DNA of 23,619 bases from CAYONZ01 sp964405465 (GTDB lineage Bacteria > Bdellovibrionota > Bdellovibrionia > Bdellovibrionales > JAMPXM01), in assembly GCA_964405465.1 (NCBI GenBank), contig CAYONZ010000049.1, positions 1 through 23,619 on the forward strand, in the 5' to 3' direction. Both the position numbers and the translations under genes were made by a program. The notes under the pieces are model-generated. The model searched no databases, was not told the DNA's origin, and saw nothing but the letters and a program-made list of their open reading frames with translations. Positions 7,405-15,008 of this stretch are shown here, piece by piece; position 1 is the first letter of the stretch; every line of letters starts with the position of its first letter.

Positions 7405-9345
7405 ATGACAAACTCAAAAAAGTCCTCGACCTCTATGCCTTCATCTTCTCTCACTTCACGTTTTTCCAATTTTGTGGAGCTTACAATTGAGCGAGCTCAC
7501 GAAAAAGGAGATCAAGCTCTTTATGTTTTTCTGGATGGTCCAGACCTTAAAGAGAAAGTCATGACTTTTGCTGATCTTGATATTCGAGCACGTTCTATTG
7601 CCGCCGAGCTGATATCTTTAGGGGCGCAAGGTGAACGGGTGCTCTTGATTTATGAATGTGATCTTGATTATGTGGCCGGATTCTTTGGTTGTCTTTATGC
7701 GGGGGCCATCGCGGTTCCTGTTTATCCTCCCATGGCGAATAAGCATTTTTCTAGGCTGCAAGCCATTATCGATGATTGCCAGGCAAAGTTCGGCCTAACG
7801 ACCGCTAAAATTCGTGAGGCGATTTCAAGTTTACCTAAGTCAGTTGTTGGGGAATTCAGTATTGAGCTTGTGGCTTCAGATACTGTTTCGCCTCTGGCAT
7901 TTCGCGAGTGGCGTATGCCTAGAATTGAACCGGACAGTATTGCATTTTTGCAATATACCTCGGGTTCAACCGGAGTGCCAAAAGGTGTGATGGTCAGTCA
8001 CCGTAATCTCTGCGCCAATTCAGCGATGATCAAAGATGTGGCTGGATATTCTGAAGACGACGTCTTTTTGTCGTGGCTACCGATCTATCATGATTTTGGA
8101 TTGATTGGTGGAATCTTACAGCCGGTGTTTGTTGGTCTTAAGTGTATCTTCATGCCACCAATGACCGTGGTTCGCCCATTTCGTTGGTTGCAGGCAGTAA
8201 AAAAATACCGTGCGACAACGATTGGTGGACCTAACTTTGCGTTTGATCTTTGTGTTGAGCGAATCACCGATGAACAACGACAGACACTCGATCTTTCATC
8301 AATTCGCTCGATCGTATGCGGAGCCGAACCCATTCGATATGCTACACTTCAAAGATTTGCTGAGAGATTTGCGGCACAAGGCATTTCTCTAGACAAATTC
8401 AATTGCAGCTACGGCTTGGCCGAAGCCACATTGTGTGTCACCAAAGGGCATTATACCGATCAAACACAGGTCTCCTATTTTGATCGCAACTCGCTTGAAA
8501 AAAATCTGGCGGTTAAGGTGACAAATCCTGATATTGACCAATATGGAGACCAGGCTTCCGAAAGTGAATCTCGGGTCGTTCCGTTGGTGGGTTGTGGAAG
8601 ATCGGTTCGCGGTCAAGAATTACGGATCGTCGATAGCTCCACACGGCAAACGTTGCCTGCCTATCAAGTTGGTGAAATATGGGTTGCTGGTCCACATGTC
8701 GCAAACGGCTACTGGAATCGTCATCAGCTCAATAATGAAATATTTCACAATCAAATAGATACAAAAGAATTTTTACGGACAGGAGATTTGGGGTTTCTTG
8801 ATGAGAATGGTGAACTCTTTGTTGTAGGTCGGGTGAAAGATCTGATTATCATTCGAGGAAAAAACTATTGCCCGCAAGACATTGAGCTTGCATGTCGCAT
8901 GGCGAGCCCTGAGCTAAATAATTCAATAGGTGCGGCATTTTCGATTTCGACCGAAAATGGTGAAGCCTTGGTGGTTGTACATGAAATTTCAGCTAAGGAT
9001 TTGAAAGTCGTTTCTCCAGAGATGTTGTCCCGTATTGAGAAAGCCTGTCGCGAGGCCGTTCTTGAGCAGTTTTCTTTGGTGATTCAGGATTTTAAGTTTT
9101 TAGAACACGGAGGAGTGCCACGCACTTCGAGTGGAAAAATTCGTAGGTCTGCGAGTCGTGATGCCTATTTAAATGGAAGTTTGAGGGCTTATACGGGTAG
9201 TCTGCTGCAGACCGCTCTTTTGTCAAAGCTTCGGCGTCGGGTGAATAGAATAAATACGAAAACCTACTTGATGTTGAGCATTTCGAGCAAACGACTGCGA
9301 TCAAGCTTACCGTTCGTTAGTCGCGGCAAAGAAGAGAGAAGTTGA
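7405..9345 (+). CDS. Fatty acyl-AMP ligase (FAAL)
   Basis: 646 residues from ATG 7405. It adenylates fatty acids and passes the acyl group to an ACP phosphopantetheine. The order is standard: P-loop YTSGSTGVPKG (184-194), YHDFGLIGG, CGAEPIR, the A5 motif CSYGLAEATL, RTGDLG (458-463), GRVKDLIIIRGKNYCPQDIE hinge, and the C-terminal lysine in SSGKIRR (K578). YHDFGLIGG, GAEPIR and RGKNYCPQDIE are typical of FadD32/FAAL proteins rather than acyl-CoA synthetases. The frame stays open upstream to TTG 7252, but that extension has no family similarity; ATG 7333, 7405 and 7435 are alternatives, with a weak GGAG upstream of 7405. The last about 40 residues pass the family end and are antisense to the next ligase gene (82-bp tail overlap). 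It follows the ACAD gene by 164 bases. Partner ACPs are at 14.0 and 22.1 kb. Confidence 0.88.
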   Translation: MTNSKKSSTSMPSSSLTSRFSNFVELTIERAHEKGDQALYVFLDGPDLKEKVMTFADLDIRARSIAAELISLGAQGERVLLIYECDLDYVAGFFGCLYAGAIAVPVYPPMANKHFSRLQAIIDDCQAKFGLTTAKIREAISSLPKSVVGEFSIELVASDTVSPLAFREWRMPRIEPDSIAFLQYTSGSTGVPKGVMVSHRNLCANSAMIKDVAGYSEDDVFLSWLPIYHDFGLIGGILQPVFVGLKCIFMPPMTVVRPFRWLQAVKKYRATTIGGPNFAFDLCVERITDEQRQTLDLSSIRSIVCGAEPIRYATLQRFAERFAAQGISLDKFNCSYGLAEATLCVTKGHYTDQTQVSYFDRNSLEKNLAVKVTNPDIDQYGDQASESESRVVPLVGCGRSVRGQELRIVDSSTRQTLPAYQVGEIWVAGPHVANGYWNRHQLNNEIFHNQIDTKEFLRTGDLGFLDENGELFVVGRVKDLIIIRGKNYCPQDIELACRMASPELNNSIGAAFSISTENGEALVVVHEISAKDLKVVSPEMLSRIEKACREAVLEQFSLVIQDFKFLEHGGVPRTSSGKIRRSASRDAYLNGSLRAYTGSLLQTALLSKLRRRVNRINTKTYLMLSISSKRLRSSLPFVSRGKEERS

Positions 9346-10724
9346 AATTCTTTTGGAATTTTTTGTGGGGATATTTGTTTTGCTAGGTTTGTTATGAGTT
9401 CACTTCGGTCGAAGGTTTGATTCTCTTTTAGCACGATCGCGGCAATTAAGACCTGCCCGTAAATGGGATGCTCTTTGGTTAAGACCACTGCGTCTTCGAT
9501 TCCAGCTTGAACTTTTATGACTTGTTCAATTTCGATTTTTGAAAACCGTTCGCCTGCAATTTTGATCAGGTCGTCAGCTCTTCCTAAAATTTTGATTAAC
9601 GGACAAAGGTTGTTCTTCGGATTTTTGTCTGAAGTGTGTGAATGAGCTTTGTCTTGAGATGCGATCGCGAGAGTTTCGCCCTCATTGCTTGCAGCTTCAT
9701 GAATCTCTGCTAGGTCACCAGTATAAAACCAACCCTCATGTATTTTTGCCGTTCCTGGTGTGGTCTTTGCCGACTCCTCAAGATATCCCAACATAACTTG
9801 GGAACCCTTTAAGAGAAGTTCTCCTTGTTCGGAAATTTTGACCTGAAAATCACCAACTGGAAAACCCACATAGTTTTGTAGAAATAATGGATGCTTGCTG
9901 TTGTAACTTAAAACTCGTGGGGAACATTCGGTGAGGCCATAGTTATTAAAAATAGTCGCATTGGCGAAATTCTGCATGAGTTGTTCGCGAAGAGACAGTG
10001 GGAGCGGGGCTCCGGCTGAAACAATATGTGTTGCAGATTTGGTGAGCTCTTGGCGATTTTTTTGCATTTCCAGAAATTTCAATAGGGTCTGCCAATGAGA
10101 GGGAACACCACTCCACATTCCTGCGAGGCCGAGACGCGGGATTTCAGCCACGGCTTCGTTGAAGCTTGCGTACAACCGGGTTTCAATGCCGAGCTGAAGG
10201 GCCGGAAGAATTTGGCCTAAAATTCCAAAGGAGTAGTGCAGCGGCAGGAACAAGGTTTGTTGGGGGGCCTGACGAAAATTTAAGCTCGTGATGACAGCTT
10301 GGGTGTTGGCCATGATATTTTGTAAAGAGAGTTGCACAGCTTTAGGTAGTCCGCTGCTGCCTGAGGTGAAAAGAATCAGAGCACACTCGGGGTGAAGATG
10401 GCTTGGTGTTGCCACCAAGGATGCAGATGAAGGTAGTTGTAACAGTGCCAGACGCGAAAGTTTTTCGCTTTCGGTCCAGTTCGAATTGATCAAAACGACG
10501 GGTTGTTGGCTTTCGATTGCGGCTAAAAATTTTATTAGAAAATCAAAACTTGTATCCGCTTGGAGGAGCCGAAGCCTTGGCGTAGACGCAAGGCTTATTG
10601 ATGAAGTCCTTTGCTTTTCAATTTTGGATTTTTCTTGATCCACTTTTTCGCGAAGTTGATTGAAACTAAGGGATGAATTTTTATGAGTGAGGGCTGTCGA
10701 TGTAGATTTTTGAAATAAAAGCAT
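9264..10724 (-). CDS. AMP-forming acyl/aryl-CoA ligase-like enzyme
   Basis: 486 residues, ANL superfamily. Visible motifs: P-loop LFTSGSSGLPKAV (118-130), PLHYSFGILGQ (161-171), SAGAPLP (236-242), NNYGLTECSPR (260-270), YTGDLAEI (334-341), GRADDLIKIAGERFSKIEIE (381-400) and the C-terminal catalytic lysine in LTNGKLDR (K473). This set fits acyl- or aryl-CoA ligases more than FAALs. An Ala/Ser/Lys/Asn-rich insertion of about 30 residues (343-374) separates the TGD loop from the hinge. The N-terminus is short (no clear first strand before LTHKNSSLSFNQLREKV) and no strong ribosome site precedes ATG 10724. It is transcribed alone, divergent from the condensing-enzyme operon and convergent with the FAAL gene. 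It could supply a CoA thioester to the carboxylase or to KAS III. Confidence 0.82.
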   Translation of the reverse strand: MLLFQKSTSTALTHKNSSLSFNQLREKVDQEKSKIEKQRTSSISLASTPRLRLLQADTSFDFLIKFLAAIESQQPVVLINSNWTESEKLSRLALLQLPSSASLVATPSHLHPECALILFTSGSSGLPKAVQLSLQNIMANTQAVITSLNFRQAPQQTLFLPLHYSFGILGQILPALQLGIETRLYASFNEAVAEIPRLGLAGMWSGVPSHWQTLLKFLEMQKNRQELTKSATHIVSAGAPLPLSLREQLMQNFANATIFNNYGLTECSPRVLSYNSKHPLFLQNYVGFPVGDFQVKISEQGELLLKGSQVMLGYLEESAKTTPGTAKIHEGWFYTGDLAEIHEAASNEGETLAIASQDKAHSHTSDKNPKNNLCPLIKILGRADDLIKIAGERFSKIEIEQVIKVQAGIEDAVVLTKEHPIYGQVLIAAIVLKENQTFDRSELITNLAKQISPQKIPKEFQLLSSLPRLTNGKLDRSRLLEMLNIK

Positions 10725-10788
10725 TTGAGATCATTGTGACATGTCTCTCTTGGGATGGGTGCTAGACTGGACTTCTTTATTTGTCCTG

Positions 10789-10817
10789 CGCTTGTTCAGC
10801 TGACTCAGCCACAAGCG
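10789..10817. promoter_or_regulatory. Inverted repeat in the divergent ligase/KAS III intergenic region
   Basis: CGCTTGT (10789-10795) and its reverse complement ACAAGCG (10811-10817) flank 15 bases that themselves contain the 8-bp palindrome TCAGCTGA (10796-10803). It lies 11 bases before the earliest KAS III start and within the only noncoding DNA between two divergent genes. It may be an operator or a leader hairpin. It does not share the TAGATAG half-site of the MarR-side palindrome. Confidence 0.4.
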
Positions 10818-10828
10818 TTTGATAGGAT

Positions 10829-11917
10829 ATGAGTCGGTTTGAATGTGAGATCGACTTGCTTGTTCTGGATCTTTGCGATGAAATGATGAGTATGGTCATA
10901 CATTTACCGCGAAGAGATATTTTTATTAAAGGTCCAGTTGGCTATTTACCAGAAGACATAGTCAGCAACGCCGAACTTTTGCAGCGATTTGGTTTTGAGT
11001 CGGGTTTGCAAACTCGCTTGACATGGATCGAAGGGCGCACTGGAATTCGCGAGCGTCGTTGGGCGACAAAAGAGCAGGCCTGTTCAGATTTGGCTGTCAG
11101 GGCAGGGCGGGCACTCTTCGAGCGCGTTCCTCATAATCCATCACGGATCACGCATTGTTTGCTTGCGACGATTTCGGGTGATTTTCCGAGTCCTCCGACC
11201 AGTCCTCTGGTTTTGCATCAGCTTGGACTCTCGGGTGTATCGGCGTTTGATCTCGGCGCCGCTTGTGCGGGTTTCTTAAATGGTTTGCAAACAGCGGCGT
11301 GTTTGCAAGAGGTCTTCGGTGGTGATCAACTTTTGATTGCATCTGATATACGTTCAAAGTTTTTAAACCCAAAAGATTTGGCGACCTCGATACTTTTTGG
11401 TGACGCGGCTGTGGCGGCATTCATAAGTTCAGATTCTGCGAATGCAAAATACAAGTACCTTGGTGCAACTCAATTTACTGATGGAAGTGTGGCCGACATT
11501 ATCAAAATTCCGATGGGTGGATCACGTTTGCCGTTTCGTGATCAAACGGATGCAACTGAAAATACGATTGTGATGAAAGACGGTGCGGCCTTGTTTTTTA
11601 AAGCGATCGAGGGGATGGAGTTTGTGTGTCGGGAGTTGTTGCAGGCCTTAAATCTCACGCTCGACGACATCGACTACTTGGTGCCGCATCAAGCAAATCT
11701 GCTTATGATTAGAGAGCTTGCTAAGCGTTTGAATAAGACCGCGGCTTGTGTAGAGATCGTCCAGACGATGGGTAACACATCAGGTACGAGCACGGGACTT
11801 GCTCTTGAGCATCTACCATCGCAATTTGCGTTGCAACCTAGGCAAAAAGCACTTCTGGTCTCAGCCGGTGGAGGAGGTTTTTTAGCTGCTGCCGTCTTGG
11901 AAGTTCTAGGTTCATAG
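10829..11917 (+). CDS. KAS III (FabH-like) 3-oxoacyl synthase
   Basis: 362 residues from ATG 10829. Family homology begins at IFIKGPVGYLPEDIVSNAELL, so ATG 10883, 10886 or 10892 is a credible start; none has a strong ribosome site. The thiolase-fold triad is intact: Cys146 in LGAACAGFLNGL, His287 in LVPHQANLL and Asn316 in MGNTSGTSTGLAL, with the closing glycine-rich SAGGGGFLAAAVL. FabH-type enzymes condense an acyl-CoA or acyl-ACP with malonyl-ACP; relatives perform non-decarboxylative head-to-head (OleA-type) or acyl-transfer reactions. The gene heads a plus-strand group with biotin carboxylase (15-base gap) and BCCP, linking condensation directly to carboxylated extender supply. Housekeeping FabH is usually beside plsX, fabD and fabG, absent here, so a dedicated role is likely. 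Confidence 0.88.
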   Translation: MSRFECEIDLLVLDLCDEMMSMVIHLPRRDIFIKGPVGYLPEDIVSNAELLQRFGFESGLQTRLTWIEGRTGIRERRWATKEQACSDLAVRAGRALFERVPHNPSRITHCLLATISGDFPSPPTSPLVLHQLGLSGVSAFDLGAACAGFLNGLQTAACLQEVFGGDQLLIASDIRSKFLNPKDLATSILFGDAAVAAFISSDSANAKYKYLGATQFTDGSVADIIKIPMGGSRLPFRDQTDATENTIVMKDGAALFFKAIEGMEFVCRELLQALNLTLDDIDYLVPHQANLLMIRELAKRLNKTAACVEIVQTMGNTSGTSTGLALEHLPSQFALQPRQKALLVSAGGGGFLAAAVLEVLGS

Positions 11918-11932
11918 GGAGAAAATCGGAGT

Positions 11933-13534
11933 ATGACTCGAAAGCCTAAATTGTTGATTGTCAATCGAGGTGAGATTGCGGGACGTGCGCTTCAAGCTGC
12001 TGAACGCTTAGGGTGGCATGCTATTCTTTTTGCAACAGAGGCAGATCGAAATACCAAAGCATTTCGTATGGCAAAGTATCATCATTTGGTGAAGAATTCG
12101 CATCCCCAAGAAAGCTATTTGAATCTTGCGGAGATTCGTTTGGCGATAGAGGCTCATCAACCAGATTTTGTTTACCCAGGGTATGGCTTTTTATCTGAGC
12201 ATCCCGATCTCGCGCGCTTGTGTGAGGAGCTCTCAGTAAAGTTTGTCGGAAATAACAGTGAACTCCTGCAAAAAATGTCAGATAAGTCCCAAGCAGAGGT
12301 GTTTGCCGAACGATGTGGACTTGCAAGTCTGCAATATCGGGCAAATGATGAGCTGCATTTTCCACTTTTGCTCAAGGCTGCTCGTGGTGGCGGTGGGAGA
12401 GGCAATGTTGTCGTTTTTCATGATGGTGAAATGCAGAGTAAAATGGAAGAACTCCAAAAAAGATCGCGATCGTTGTTTCATGATGATCATGTTTTGGTGG
12501 AAAGGTATCTGGAACGAGCCCGACATGTTGAATTGCAGGTCTTTGGTTTTTCTGATGGCCGAGTTCGAGTCATTGGCACGCGTGACTGCTCTGTGCAAAG
12601 AAGGTTTCAAAAAATAATTGAAGAGGGTCCTGTTGCTGAAGAGATTCAACAAGAGTTTGATTCGCATATTGATGCAATTGAAAAACAGCTCGAGGCTATA
12701 GGTTATCAAGGAGCAGGCACACTTGAATTTCTATTTGATCCAATGGTTCACCAGCAGAATCGACTCTCATCTCTAAAAAAATCGGCTTTGTATTTTCTTG
12801 AGATGAATTGTCGAATTCAGGTTGAGCATCCCATAACTGAAATTCTTTTGGGTGTTGATCTAGTGGAGTGGCAGCTTTTGGCGGCAAGCGGCCGCCTCTC
12901 GAGCTCGGTCTTTAATGAAACCCAGTTGGGAAAGGATCACTCACCAGTACAGCATGTTTTTGAATTTCGTATTTATGGTGAAAATACGCTCCAGAATTTT
13001 TTTCCAAGCGCCGGGGAGATTGTGGATTTATTTTGGAGCGAATCGCCGCACGTCCGATGTGACGCCACCTATGAGGCTGGTGATTCGGTGAGTGAACTTT
13101 ATGATCCTATGCTAGCTAAGCTTTTGATAGCTGGAAAGTCTCGAGAGGATGCGCTCAGTAAAAGTCAGGAAATCTTGCAGCAATGCTTTGTTCATGGTGT
13201 CTTTTGCAATTTTGATATTCTGCAAGCAATTGTCGACAGCAAGGATTTTTCTTCATTGGCGATCGATGTGAGTTGGCTTGAACGTGAGGTGATGAGTTGT
13301 TTCAAATCGGACCTTTCGAAAAAAGTGGAGGATCTTGAAAGACAATTTGATAGAAAATTTGGCAGAGAATTCGGTAAACAAATCGGTGAACAAATAGATT
13401 CGTTAGGTTTTGAAAATCTTTTTCTTGATGCCAATGCAGCTGTGTCTAGAGAGTTGGGCGTTGGGCCTCACACGGCTGGTGCTTCGAATTTTGCAGAACG
13501 GGGGTTGACATGGAAGTTCGTTCACCGAAAGTAG
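11933..13534 (+). CDS. Biotin carboxylase subunit of an acyl-CoA carboxylase
   Basis: 533 residues; the catalytic domain is about 450. It carboxylates BCCP-biotin with ATP and bicarbonate. Motifs in order: NRGEIAGRAL (11-20), YPGYGFLSEH (81-90), MSDKSQA, glycine loop KAARGGGGRGN (148-158), ERARHVELQVFG, GTRDCSVQRRFQK (215-227), FLEMNCRIQVEHPITE (288-303; E290, N292, R294, Q296, E298) and FRIYGEN (R346). Two positions are unusual: the common G-E-R-D-C is G-T-R-D-C, and the R-R-H-Q-K His (E. coli AccC His236) is Phe225. An extra stretch of roughly 15 residues lies before FLEMN. The last about 80 residues form a charged linker with a near-perfect period of four residues (QFDR, KFGR, EFGK, QIGE). 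AGGGAG lies nine bases before ATG 11933. The 3' end overlaps the BCCP gene by 25 bp out of frame. Confidence 0.88.
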   Translation: MTRKPKLLIVNRGEIAGRALQAAERLGWHAILFATEADRNTKAFRMAKYHHLVKNSHPQESYLNLAEIRLAIEAHQPDFVYPGYGFLSEHPDLARLCEELSVKFVGNNSELLQKMSDKSQAEVFAERCGLASLQYRANDELHFPLLLKAARGGGGRGNVVVFHDGEMQSKMEELQKRSRSLFHDDHVLVERYLERARHVELQVFGFSDGRVRVIGTRDCSVQRRFQKIIEEGPVAEEIQQEFDSHIDAIEKQLEAIGYQGAGTLEFLFDPMVHQQNRLSSLKKSALYFLEMNCRIQVEHPITEILLGVDLVEWQLLAASGRLSSSVFNETQLGKDHSPVQHVFEFRIYGENTLQNFFPSAGEIVDLFWSESPHVRCDATYEAGDSVSELYDPMLAKLLIAGKSREDALSKSQEILQQCFVHGVFCNFDILQAIVDSKDFSSLAIDVSWLEREVMSCFKSDLSKKVEDLERQFDRKFGREFGKQIGEQIDSLGFENLFLDANAAVSRELGVGPHTAGASNFAERGLTWKFVHRK

Positions 13535-14022
13535 ATCGAATATCAACCAAGACATTTCGATTGAAATTCAGTGATGAGAAAATTTGGTTCGTGAGCCCCG
13601 TCCCTGGTGGTTTTTGGGTGACCCAGACGCAGCCAGAGCGATTGAGTTTTTTTGCCGAAGCAAAGACAATTAAAAATGATCGCCTCGAGTTTTTACAAAC
13701 GTCACATTCTGATTTGTCACGCAATATCAGAGACGGTCACCTGGGCGATAATCTCCAGCGAGACACAGATCTTGGTTCGCATCCGAGTGCGGCGGGGAAA
13801 GTGATGTCCGCTGTTCAAGGAAAGGTCACCGCAATTCATGTAAAACCTGGTGATGAGATCTCTCTTGGACAACATCTTCTCACACTCGAGTCGATGAAAA
13901 TGGAAATTCACATTCATGCCGATCACGCTGGAGAATTGGTAGAAATTTTGGTGCAATTGGGTGATGTGGTGAAACGCAAAGCGCACATCCTTACGATCAA
14001 CAAAACAAGTCTTGGTTCTTAA
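13510..14022 (+). CDS. Biotin carboxyl carrier protein (biotinyl-lipoyl domain)
   Basis: 170 residues. The C-terminal 75 residues are a biotinyl domain: VMSAVQGKVTAIHVKPGDEISLGQ, the biotinylation site ESMKME with acceptor Lys130, and a closing hammerhead half with the second GDVV turn. The N-terminal about 90 residues, with alternating polar and aromatic residues (IWFVSPVPGGFWVTQ), are not a recognised domain but sit where the BT domain lies in PccA/MccA alpha chains. With the preceding biotin carboxylase the pair looks like a split alpha chain. ATG 13510 is preceded by a G-rich ribosome site inside the upstream gene. BCCP carries carboxybiotin from the BC to the carboxyltransferase at 4026-5453. 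It converges on the ACP gene with 16 bases between stops. Confidence 0.87.
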   Translation: MEVRSPKVDRISTKTFRLKFSDEKIWFVSPVPGGFWVTQTQPERLSFFAEAKTIKNDRLEFLQTSHSDLSRNIRDGHLGDNLQRDTDLGSHPSAAGKVMSAVQGKVTAIHVKPGDEISLGQHLLTLESMKMEIHIHADHAGELVEILVQLGDVVKRKAHILTINKTSLGS

Positions 14023-14038
14023 TTCACCTTTGGTTGGT

Positions 14039-14272
14039 CTAAAGTGTTTTTATGTGGTCGAAGACATCTTTGATTGTTTTGAAGTTGGCCGCGACTTCAT
14101 GGGATATCACCAAACCGAACTGTTCTTCGATGGTAACCAAAAGATCGAGGGCGGCGAGTGAATCCATTCCCAGATCTCCGCGCAGTTCACAACTGGAGTG
14201 AATCTGATCTTTCGGCTTTTTCGTGATCAATGAAATGATTTGAATAATGTCTTGTTCGGTTGGCTTTTTCAC
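14039..14272 (-). CDS. Acyl carrier protein
   Basis: 77 residues, a free-standing ACP. The phosphopantetheine attachment site is Ser38 in LGMDSLAALDLL; the surrounding four-helix pattern and the EEQFGLVISHEVAANFKTIKDVFDHI segment are typical. The start is GTG at 14272, set by AAAGGAG six bases upstream; that ribosome site overlaps the stop codon of the ABC ATPase gene, so the two are co-transcribed (11-base gap). It could accept acyl groups from the FAAL and present them to KAS III. Being in the transporter operon, it may also carry a substrate at the stage just before export (inference). Confidence 0.92.
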   Translation of the reverse strand: MKKPTEQDIIQIISLITKKPKDQIHSSCELRGDLGMDSLAALDLLVTIEEQFGLVISHEVAANFKTIKDVFDHIKTL

Positions 14273-14283
14273 AGAGGACTCCT

Positions 14284-14967
14284 TTAGTTTTCAATTTTAT
14301 TTTCAATCTTTCCATCTTTGATTTCAATCACTGTTTTGACACTTTCAATGATGCGATGATCATGGGTTGAAAACAAGAAGGTCATTTGATGGGTTTGATT
14401 CAATTTCTGAAATAGTTCGATTAACTGTAATGCAGTCTTCGAATCGAGATTCGCGGTTGGCTCATCGGCAAAGATCACCTCGGGTTCAGATGCGAGGGCT
14501 CTTGCGACGGCCACTCTCTGCTGTTGCCCTCCGCTGAGTTGACTTGGTCTTCGATGAGCATGATCTGAAAGACCTACGTCGTGAAGAGCCTGCATTGCTC
14601 GAGCCCGAGCCTCACTTTTTTGGTCGCCGCGGATGAGGCAAGTGTATTCAACATTTTCAAGAGCGGAAAGAACCGGAAACAAGTTGTACGATTGAAAGAC
14701 AAATCCAAGGTGGTCGCGGCGAAAGATGCAGAGCTCACGAAAACTCATTTTGCTGGTGTCGTGCCCAGCAATGAACACTCGCCCTTCGGTGGGAGTGTCG
14801 AGCCCTGCGGCCAGATTTAAGAGAGTGGTTTTACCACTACCCGAAGGGCCAACGAGTGAAGCAAAAGATCCCTTGCTTAAACAAAACGAAACTTGAGCAA
14901 TGGCATGAACTGGTGGTTCGCCTGGGTAGTTTTTTGTGACACTTTGAAATTCAATCACATTCTTCAT
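14284..14967 (-). CDS. ABC transporter ATPase, LolD/MacB type
   Basis: 227 residues from ATG 14967; the frame extends to ATG 15021, but family homology begins at NVIEFQSVTKNY and the longer form would overlap the divergent permease gene. Walker A GPSGSGKTT (40-48), Q-loop Gln92, signature LSGGQQQRVAVARAL (144-158), Walker B VIFADEP (164-170) and switch His202 in STHD are all intact. The family energises MacB/LolCDE/FtsE-type transporters. The FtsX-type permease is encoded divergently 41 bases away, so transporter subunits are split between strands. The ACP gene follows in the same operon. Confidence is high for the ATPase, fair for the partnership. Confidence 0.92.
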   Translation of the reverse strand: MKNVIEFQSVTKNYPGEPPVHAIAQVSFCLSKGSFASLVGPSGSGKTTLLNLAAGLDTPTEGRVFIAGHDTSKMSFRELCIFRRDHLGFVFQSYNLFPVLSALENVEYTCLIRGDQKSEARARAMQALHDVGLSDHAHRRPSQLSGGQQQRVAVARALASEPEVIFADEPTANLDSKTALQLIELFQKLNQTHQMTFLFSTHDHRIIESVKTVIEIKDGKIENKIEN

Positions 14968-15008
14968 AACATTCAGAGTAGTCTGGTTCGAAATTGAGGT
15001 AAAGGAAA

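Noticed and set aside
4026..14022. Leucine/isovalerate (liu) catabolic cluster, because carboxyltransferase, ACAD, biotin carboxylase and BCCP occur together
   Set aside because: No enoyl-CoA hydratase or HMG-CoA lyase is present, and FAAL, KAS III, ACPs and SDR point to synthesis. The ACAD is also atypical.
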